From Actinomadura sp. 6K520 (lineage in GTDB: Bacteria > Actinomycetota > Actinomycetes > Streptosporangiales > Streptosporangiaceae), in the NCBI RefSeq assembly GCF_004349245.1, contig NZ_SMLC01000059.1:1-40379 (forward strand): DNA of 40,379 nucleotides. Direction: 5' to 3'. The notes below the pieces were generated by a model. The model was given only the letters and a program-made list of their open reading frames with translations, was not told where the DNA came from and searched no databases. Below are positions 33,159 to 40,379 of this stretch, one piece after another. The translations under genes were made by a program, and so were the position numbers. Every line of letters begins with the position of its first letter. Position 1 is the first letter of the stretch.

Positions 33159-33620
33159 ATGAATTCTGATCCGTTCGGTGACGACACTCCGGTCTACGTG
33201 ATCTCGGTGGCGGCGCAGCTGTCCGGGCTGCATCCGCAGACGCTGCGGACCTACGACCGGATGGGCCTCGTGTCCCCGGGCCGGACGGCGGGCCGGGGCC
33301 GCCGCTACTCGATGCGCGACATCGTGATGCTCCGCGAGATCCAGCGGCTCTCGCAGGAGGAGGGCATCAACCTGTCCGGTATCAAGCACATCCTGGAGCT
33401 GCAGCGCGACAACGCGCGGCTCCGGGAGGAGCTCGCGAAGGCGCACGCGGCGCTGGAGGAGCTCGCCATGGAACTCGAATCGACCCGTTCCGTCGCGGCC
33501 CGGCTGGCGCAGCAGCGCCGGCGGCAGGGGGAACGGGGCGGCACGCCCGGGTCCGACCTGGTGCCCATCAGGCAGACGAGCGTCGTGGTCTGGCACGAAC
33601 GCGACCGGGACCAAGGCTGA
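33159..33620 (+). CDS. hspR: Heat-shock repressor HspR (MerR family)
   Basis: A 153-residue MerR-type repressor of the dnaK operon. ATG 33159 lies 51 bases after dnaJ. The winged helix-turn-helix spans VYVISVAAQLSGLHPQTLRT through RRYSMRDIVMLREIQRL, and a coiled coil for dimerisation follows (LELQRDNARLREELAKAHAA). The C-terminal tail ends with TSVVVWHERDRDQG, the kind of hydrophobic tail needed for DnaK co-repression. The HAIR site at 29142 is its target. In heat stress, DnaK is titrated by unfolded proteins and repression is lifted; this is knowledge of the family, not seen here. Confidence 0.97.
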   Translation: MNSDPFGDDTPVYVISVAAQLSGLHPQTLRTYDRMGLVSPGRTAGRGRRYSMRDIVMLREIQRLSQEEGINLSGIKHILELQRDNARLREELAKAHAALEELAMELESTRSVAARLAQQRRRQGERGGTPGSDLVPIRQTSVVVWHERDRDQG

Positions 33621-33657
33621 AAATCACGGCGTCTCACTTCACGGGGGCTGGGGACAC

Positions 33658-36255
<2,598 letters not shown>

Positions 36256-36263
36256 CCGCCACC

Positions 36264-36288
36264 GGCCGCCCGGCCCGCCCGGGCGGCC
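36264..36288 (+). terminator. Terminator of the heat-shock operon
   Basis: GGCCGCCCGG (36264-36273) and CCGGGCGGCC (36279-36288) pair perfectly around a 5-base loop, nine bases after the clpB stop. No U-run, as usual in this GC range. Confidence 0.8.
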
Positions 36289-36373
36289 CCGCAGCTCCTG
36301 TCGGCTCGGCATGAGATGATCGAACAGAGATTCGAGTCGGCGCCGGAGTGTGGAGATGTCAAGGTCACCCTCG

Positions 36374-36379
36374 TACTCT
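36374..36379 (+). promoter_or_regulatory. Possible -10 box for a leaderless transcript
   Basis: TACTCT fits the actinobacterial -10 pattern TANNNT and lies six bases before ATG 36386, with no Shine-Dalgarno in front of that ATG. This spacing is that of leaderless mRNAs, in which transcription starts at the A of the start codon. No good -35 box is visible. Upstream starts (GTG 36350, ATG 36356 after a GGAG) remain possible. Confidence 0.4.
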
Positions 36380-36385
36380 GACGGC

Positions 36386-37297
36386 ATGGACACTGTCAGC
36401 CCTGAGGAGAGAGCCGCCCTGGTGGCGCTGCTCCAGGTCCGTCCCCGGGGCATGGGCTGGGGTGAGATCACAGGCGAGGTGGTCGAGGCGGGCAGCGCCC
36501 TCGACGTCTGGCACCGGCTCGTGCCCCCCGCCCTGGTCCACCCACCGGGAGAGGTCGATCCCCTGGAGGCGGCCTCCCGTGACATCCAGAGCTGGACGGA
36601 CCAGGGGCACACGGTGCTCACCATTCTCGATGGCCACTATCCGGAGCGGCTGCGAGCGGTGCACCAGGCTCCACCGATCCTCTTCGCACGCGGATCACTC
36701 GTGCCCGGCGACAGGGCCGTATCAGTCGTCGGATCCCGCGCCGCGTCAGATCGCGGGCTGGACATCGCCACGAGTGTCGCCCGTGAGCTGGTCTCCCGGA
36801 ATATCACTGTCGTAGCGGGGCTTGCGGTGGGCATCGACACCGCCGCCCACCGGGCAGCCCTGGACGCGGGCGGACGTACGGTGGCCTTCATAGCAACGGG
36901 CATCAACAAGGTCTACCCGGCCGCCAACCGCGACCTGCATCAGGAGATCTCCACGCACGGCCTCCTGTTCTCGCAGTTCTGGCCCGACGCACCTCCGCAG
37001 AAGCGTAATTTCCTGATGCGGAATGCCACCATGTCCGGCTACGGAATGGCGACGGTCGTCGTGGAGGCAGGGGAGCACAGCGGTGCCCGCGCCCAGGCCC
37101 GCATGGCGGTCGAACACGGCCGCCCGGTCATTCTGACGGATCTGGTGGTCGGGAAGAACGCCTGGGCTCAGGCTCTCGTCAACCGACCCGGCGTCCATGT
37201 GGCGAGTAGCCTCCAGCAGGTACTCGCAGTCGTCGGTGGCCTGCTGAGCGAGGAGTCCATCATAGACGCCGATCTGCGTCGGCTGGTCTCGACGTGA
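36386..37297 (+). CDS. Divergent DprA/Smf-family (SLOG) protein
   Basis: A 303-residue protein with a helical N-terminal domain (1-70) and the DprA Rossmann fold: AVSVVGSRAASDRGLDIA (111-128), VVAGLAVGIDTAAHRAAL (142-159), ATGINKVYPAANRDLHQEI (170-188) and GLLFSQFWPDAP (192-203). The motif FPxRNRIIAGL of competence DprA appears here as FLMRNATMSGYG, and SGSLITA as HSGARAQA, so it is a clearly diverged branch. The C-terminal winged helix of long DprA proteins is missing. Canonical DprA loads RecA on incoming single-stranded DNA. This gene has no com, rnhB, topA or yraN neighbours but overlaps a phosphoribosyltransferase gene by GTGA, so competence is unlikely to be its role. It may bind nucleic acid or a nucleotide signal. 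Confidence 0.85.
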   Translation: MDTVSPEERAALVALLQVRPRGMGWGEITGEVVEAGSALDVWHRLVPPALVHPPGEVDPLEAASRDIQSWTDQGHTVLTILDGHYPERLRAVHQAPPILFARGSLVPGDRAVSVVGSRAASDRGLDIATSVARELVSRNITVVAGLAVGIDTAAHRAALDAGGRTVAFIATGINKVYPAANRDLHQEISTHGLLFSQFWPDAPPQKRNFLMRNATMSGYGMATVVVEAGEHSGARAQARMAVEHGRPVILTDLVVGKNAWAQALVNRPGVHVASSLQQVLAVVGGLLSEESIIDADLRRLVST

Positions 37298-38046
37298 GAA
37301 TGATGGAGCCCGACTTGGAGAAGCGCTTGAGCGCGGCTCTGGTCGCCTCCGCCGGAGGATTTCTCCGCAACCCGATACGACGAGACCACGTGACATGCGC
37401 GGTGTGCACAACTCCGATTGAGGAGCGGTACTCGCTCTGCTTCCCCTGCAAGCAGCATCGCCTGCACATCGGAACCGCTGACATCGTCGCGCCCGTCACT
37501 TATGCGGTCGCGTTACAGCAGTCGGGTTACATCATGCGCGGCTACAAAGCCAGACCTCGCGTCGATGCGCACTATCGCCTGGTAGGCATGCTCACGGTCC
37601 TGGCTTTATCGAAGCACGGTGCCTGCGCAGGAATGATTGCCGGCTGCCCGGTCACCCACTGGGCATCCATACCATCGCTGCCAGCACGGCCAGGAGAGCA
37701 TCCCTTCCACCGCATTGTCAGCGGGTCGGCCCCGGGGGTCGAGGTGAAGCTCAGCGCTGCGGTGAGGCCCTCGGACGCGCGTGCGGTCAGTGCGAACCAT
37801 TTCACCGCGGGGGTGACATTGCCTCCGAGGTCGCACGTACTGCTCTTGGACGATACCTGGGCCAGAGGGGGGCACGCCCAGTCGGCGGCCTTGTCGTTGC
37901 GACGTGCGGGCGCCGAAAGGGTGTCGACTCTGGTGGCAGCCCGCTGGATCAAAAGGAACTACGCGGACAACGCCCGATTTCTGGACGGGCTCCCGGACTA
38001 CGACCCGGACGTCTGCCCATGGACCGGCGGCACCTGCCCGACCTGA
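37294..38046 (+). CDS. ComF-like phosphoribosyltransferase with zinc finger
   Basis: A 250-residue protein. GTG 37294 overlaps the upstream stop; ATG 37300 or 37303 could also serve. Residues 35-52 hold a four-Cys zinc finger (CAVCTTPIEERYSLCFPC). The type I phosphoribosyltransferase fold shows APVTYAVALQQSGYIMRGYK near the start and the PRPP-binding loop VLLLDDTWARGGHAQSAALS (182-201), in place of the usual DDxxTTG. The C-terminus has two further Cys (CPWTGGTC). ComF proteins share the zinc finger plus PRTase layout. The substrate is unknown. Direct coupling to the DprA-like gene means that both products act together, perhaps on nucleotides or DNA ends; this is inference. Confidence 0.83.
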   Translation: MRMMEPDLEKRLSAALVASAGGFLRNPIRRDHVTCAVCTTPIEERYSLCFPCKQHRLHIGTADIVAPVTYAVALQQSGYIMRGYKARPRVDAHYRLVGMLTVLALSKHGACAGMIAGCPVTHWASIPSLPARPGEHPFHRIVSGSAPGVEVKLSAAVRPSDARAVSANHFTAGVTLPPRSHVLLLDDTWARGGHAQSAALSLRRAGAERVSTLVAARWIKRNYADNARFLDGLPDYDPDVCPWTGGTCPT

Positions 38047-38130
38047 CGGCGACTGGAGCACCCGCACTCCACCCGCGAATCCGCACCCCCGCAGGAACAA
38101 ACCTCCTACCGTCATGCCGGACAAACCTGT

Positions 38131-38161
38131 GCCCGCCGTCCCCTGGTGGGGGGCGGCGGGC
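38131..38161. terminator. Bidirectional terminator
   Basis: GCCCGCCG (38131-38138) pairs with CGGCGGGC (38154-38161), and a C-run pairs with a G-run inside, around TGGT. It sits between the convergent phosphoribosyltransferase and roadblock genes. Confidence 0.75.
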
Positions 38162-38171
38162 GTTGGCCGTG

Positions 38172-38543
38172 TCAGACCTCCAGGTTCTCCTCGATGTCGC
38201 GGAGGCGGTGGCGGGCCAGGGCGAGGTTGGCGCGGGCGCGGTCGAGCGCCATGTAGAGGAACAGGCCCTTGCCCTTGCGTCCGGTCACCGGGCGGATGAT
38301 GTGGTACTGGCTGGAGATGCTGATGAGGATGTCCTCGATCTCCTCCTTGATGGCGAGCTGCTCCATGGTGCGGAGCTTCGCCCGGACGACCTCGGTGTTC
38401 CCGGCCGCCGCGACCTGCAGGTCGAGGGCCTTGGAGCTGCCGAGCTGGCCGAGGGCCATCCCGCTGTTGTAGTCGACGACGGCCACGCCGATCGCCCCGT
38501 CGATGGACATCATGTCCTTCAGCGCGAGATCCAGGTTGGACAT
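38172..38543 (-). CDS. Roadblock/LC7 domain protein, first from the right end of its operon's distal part
   Basis: A 123-residue single-domain roadblock/LC7 protein, in bacteria a partner of small Ras-like GTPases (MglB type) or part of conservon-like signalling. ATG 38543 follows GGAAGGGGAG at a good distance. The fold shows LDLALKDMMSIDGAIGVAVV, DYNSGMALGQLG, a central helix (AKLRTMEQLAIKEEIEDILI) and YHIIRPVTGRKGKGLFLYMA with a C-terminal helix (NLALARHRLRDIEENLEV). It is the most downstream gene of the leftward cluster, 22 bases after the second roadblock gene. Its tail closely resembles that of the roadblock protein at 39728, so the two are probably paralogues. Confidence 0.87.
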   Translation of the reverse strand: MSNLDLALKDMMSIDGAIGVAVVDYNSGMALGQLGSSKALDLQVAAAGNTEVVRAKLRTMEQLAIKEEIEDILISISSQYHIIRPVTGRKGKGLFLYMALDRARANLALARHRLRDIEENLEV

Positions 38544-38565
38544 GCGTGCTCCCCTTCCGTGGTTG

Positions 38566-39018
38566 TCATGTGCGGTGGTTCGTGGTGCGCGGTCCTGCGA
38601 GGTGCGCGGCGATGGCGCGGGCGGTGGGCCGGGACTCCAGGTGGAGCCGCCCGACGTTCACGGCCGGGCCGGCGAGGACGGTGAGGGACGCGGTCGGCCC
38701 CGCGGCGTAGATCACGACGTAGCCGTCCACGCCGCGGATCACGACCTCGTGGAACGCGCCGCCGTGCGCGGTCTGCGCGATGCGGTGCGCGAGCGACAGG
38801 CCGGTCGCGGTCACGGCCGCCATGCCGGACGGTTCGACGGACCCGGGAAGGTCCTGCGCGATGAGCAGCCCGTCCGCCGACGCGACCAGGGTTCCGGTGA
38901 GCTGCGGGATGCGGGCCCGCAGCGTCCTCAGCTCGGCCGTCACCTCGGCCTCCGGCAGCCGCACCGCCGGCGCCGCTCGTTTCGCCACCTTCGTCAGCCT
39001 TTCGATCAGTGTCCACAC
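38566..39018 (-). CDS. Roadblock/LC7 domain protein, second of the cluster
   Basis: A 150-residue protein. GTG 39018 starts two bases after the stop of the upstream gene, and there is no room for another start, so it is translated with it. A basic amphipathic N-terminus (WTLIERLTKVAKRAAPAVRL) leads into the roadblock fold: LRARIPQLTGTLVASADGLL, MAAVTATGLSLAHRIAQ, VVIRGVDGYVVIYAAGPTAS and LTVLAGPAVNVGRLHLESRP. The motif ASADGLLIAQDL is typical of actinobacterial conservon-type roadblock proteins. It may form dimers with the two other roadblock proteins here. Confidence 0.83.
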   Translation of the reverse strand: MWTLIERLTKVAKRAAPAVRLPEAEVTAELRTLRARIPQLTGTLVASADGLLIAQDLPGSVEPSGMAAVTATGLSLAHRIAQTAHGGAFHEVVIRGVDGYVVIYAAGPTASLTVLAGPAVNVGRLHLESRPTARAIAAHLAGPRTTNHRT

Positions 39019-39020
39019 GG

Positions 39021-39659
39021 TCAGCCGAGTTCCACGAGCGCCGTCCGGAGCCGGGTGAGCAGGTCGTGGTCGGCGGGCGCCCACTCGGCCGGGAGCTCCG
39101 GCCGCGGCACCGGCCCGGGTCGCGGGGGCCCCGTCCGCAGCAGCGACGCGGCGGCGAGCCCGCGGACGGCGAGGAGGCAGGCGAACGCCGTCCGCCCGAG
39201 GTCCCGCGCCAGCCGCGCCGGCGGCCGCGTCCCGTCGGCGTTGAGGAGGATCTCCGCCTGGAGGCCGGTCAGGATGACGCGCTGCCGCCGGACGCGCCGG
39301 ACGGGCTCGACCGGCGCGACGTCCACGGCCCCGTCCGGCCAGGCGGCGTCGAGCAGCCCGCGCCGCCTGCGCTGCTCGTGCACGAGCGTCGCCACGGTGA
39401 TCTCCGGGGACGTCCCGGCCACCGGCTCCTCGGTGAAGACCGGTTCGGCGTCCGAGCCGAGCAGAAAATAGGCGGCGTCGAACAGCGAAAGCAGCGCCGC
39501 CAGTTCGGGATCGTGCCCACCGGCGCCGGGCGCGTGGCGGCTTTCGGCACCGGTGACGAGCCCGCGGCGGATATGGAACGCACCCTCCGCTCCGACCCGG
39601 AGTGAGCCGGTGAGGCGCGCACGCTCCAGCGAACCGAGGACTTCTGGAATATCCGCCAC
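39021..39659 (-). CDS. DUF4388/PATAN-like hypothetical protein
   Basis: A 212-residue protein starting at GTG 39659. The N-terminal 60 residues (ADIPEVLGSLERARLTGSLR, then GAEGAFHIRRGLVTGAESRH) resemble the start of PATAN/DUF4388 domains, which go with roadblock proteins in signalling clusters. A middle segment with an Arg-rich helix (VATLVHEQRRRRGLLDAAWP) and a Leu-rich winged-helix-like C-terminal part follow (GLQAEILLNADGTRPPARLA; DLGRTAFACLLAVRGLAAAS). No catalytic motif is visible. It is encoded between two roadblock genes and translated with the next. Assignment to the domain family is tentative. Confidence 0.65.
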   Translation of the reverse strand: MADIPEVLGSLERARLTGSLRVGAEGAFHIRRGLVTGAESRHAPGAGGHDPELAALLSLFDAAYFLLGSDAEPVFTEEPVAGTSPEITVATLVHEQRRRRGLLDAAWPDGAVDVAPVEPVRRVRRQRVILTGLQAEILLNADGTRPPARLARDLGRTAFACLLAVRGLAAASLLRTGPPRPGPVPRPELPAEWAPADHDLLTRLRTALVELG

Positions 39660-39698
39660 GTCAGCCGTCCGTCATGTCATCTTCGTCATTTCAGTCCC

Positions 39699-39750
39699 GT
39701 CATCTCGGCTCGGTCATCTCGGCTCCGTCATCTCGGCTCTGTCATCTCAT
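39699..39750. repeat. Tandem 14-bp repeat with ATGA overlaps
   Basis: GTCATCTCGGCTC plus one variable base occurs at 39699-39712, 39713-39726 and 39727-39740, with a truncated copy at 39741-39750. On the minus strand each unit reads GATGAC(N)GAGCCGA, so each carries an ATGA start/stop overlap. The stop of the roadblock gene at 39728 lies inside the third copy. Confidence 0.85.
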
Positions 39751-40114
39751 CGATGAGGCCCCGCATCCGCAGCCGGGCGAGCGCCAGATTCCCCTTTTCC
39801 CGGTCCAGCAGCAAATGGACGAACAGATGGCCGTCGAGGTCCGCTCCGGTGAGGGCCAGAAGGTGATATCCGTCCGTACCGCAGACCATGATCTCCTCGA
39901 CGTCGTCGCCGGCCGCGGTGGCGCTGAGCGCGGGCGAGGTCAGCACGGCCCGCACCACGTCGGTCGCGCCGGCGGCGTCCTCGTGCTGGTCGACGAGGTC
40001 CTCCCGGCCCGCGGCCGCCACGGCGAGCCCGCTGGCACAGTCGACCAGCGTGACCCGCTGCGCGCCCGGGATCGCCATCATCCGCGCAAGGCAGTCGTCA
40101 ATGCGCACGCCCAT
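39728..40114 (-). CDS. Roadblock/LC7 domain protein, first gene of the cluster
   Basis: A 128-residue protein starting MGVRIDDCLARMMAIPGAQR at ATG 40114; a G-rich stretch (GGTGGGGG) is very near the start. The fold contains VTLVDCASGLAVAAAGREDL, a helix region (DVVRAVLTSPALSATAAGDD), VEEIMVCGTDGYHLLALTGA and a C-terminal segment FVHLLLDREKGNLALARLRM, which matches the end of the roadblock protein at 38172. Its last codons (EMTEPR) are made by the 14-bp repeat. No histidine kinase or GTPase gene of conservon type is inside the window; they may lie beyond the right edge. Confidence 0.78.
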   Translation of the reverse strand: MGVRIDDCLARMMAIPGAQRVTLVDCASGLAVAAAGREDLVDQHEDAAGATDVVRAVLTSPALSATAAGDDVEEIMVCGTDGYHLLALTGADLDGHLFVHLLLDREKGNLALARLRMRGLIDEMTEPR

Positions 40115-40379
40115 TCCCCCACCGAATGAGAGTTGCAGGAACTCGACCTTAGACCGAGCTTTGCCCCACGCAAGGCCAATCAGTTGAATTCCCGTGACTC
40201 CCATCGACCGGGACATAAATACCGGCAAGTATGCATACCGGTCAGGCGGCCGATTCACCGTTCCGGGCCAGAAATCCGGCGCCCCAACCGCTCCCTTTCG
40301 GACGCAACCGCAACGAGCCCCTCGTACCCGCCCAAAACTCCACAAGGTCGGTAGGCGGGCAGGGGCTACGGCTACGGGG
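40115..40379. other. Upstream region of the roadblock cluster
   Basis: No gene seen. It is less GC-rich near 40130-40230 and contains ATACCGGCAAG followed by TATGCATACCGGT (40218-40240), an imperfect palindrome that may belong to the promoter or an operator. No clear -10/-35 pair was assigned. Confidence 0.4.

Overview
The window comes from a high-GC actinomycete. G or C dominates third codon positions, and the heat-shock operon has the actinobacterial dnaK-grpE-dnaJ-hspR order with a near-consensus HAIR operator. An ECF sigma factor sits beside a CU044_5270-type protein, roadblock/LC7 proteins are present, and the large Fe-S reductase resembles mycobacterial Rv0338c/EtfD. Together these fit Streptosporangiales, perhaps an Actinomadura relative. 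That placement is inference, because no 16S or other taxonomic marker is in view.

The left quarter (about 200-10,290) is accessory DNA. It starts after the tail of a cytochrome P450 gene and holds a gene remnant and a leftward module of three overlapping tyrosine-recombinase genes. That module continues into a DUF6262-type helper and an endonuclease/exonuclease/phosphatase (EEP) gene. A 13-repeat CRISPR array without cas genes follows, then an unrecognised gene. The block ends at the 3' end of a tRNA-Gly(CCC) gene, a typical island boundary. Three genes here carry apparent single-base frameshifts, which suggests decay; none was seen in the right-hand three quarters.

The middle (10,440-29,000) is mostly ordinary chromosome: dcd (dCTP deaminase), an opuAA-AB-AC glycine betaine/osmoprotectant ABC operon, a ZIP metal transporter, an EtfD-like membrane Fe-S oxidoreductase with a palindromic operator in its divergent promoter, a mycothiol-dependent-isomerase-like protein, a DUF1326-DUF2182 pair, an acetyl-CoA acetyltransferase and a 3-hydroxyacyl-CoA dehydrogenase, an ECF sigma factor with its CU044_5270 partner, and a large secreted subtilisin-like protease. 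The EtfD-like protein, thiolase and hydroxyacyl-CoA dehydrogenase could all serve fatty-acid beta-oxidation.

The right part (29,140-38,050) holds the heat-shock operon dnaK-grpE-dnaJ-hspR-clpB behind a HAIR site. Beyond a strong terminator is a compact two-gene cassette: a divergent DprA/Smf protein overlapping a zinc-finger phosphoribosyltransferase of ComF type. No competence genes are nearby, and this is the best candidate here for an undescribed system. The end (38,170-40,114, minus strand) is a roadblock/LC7 cluster whose genes are joined by a 14-bp tandem repeat rich in ATGA start/stop overlaps.
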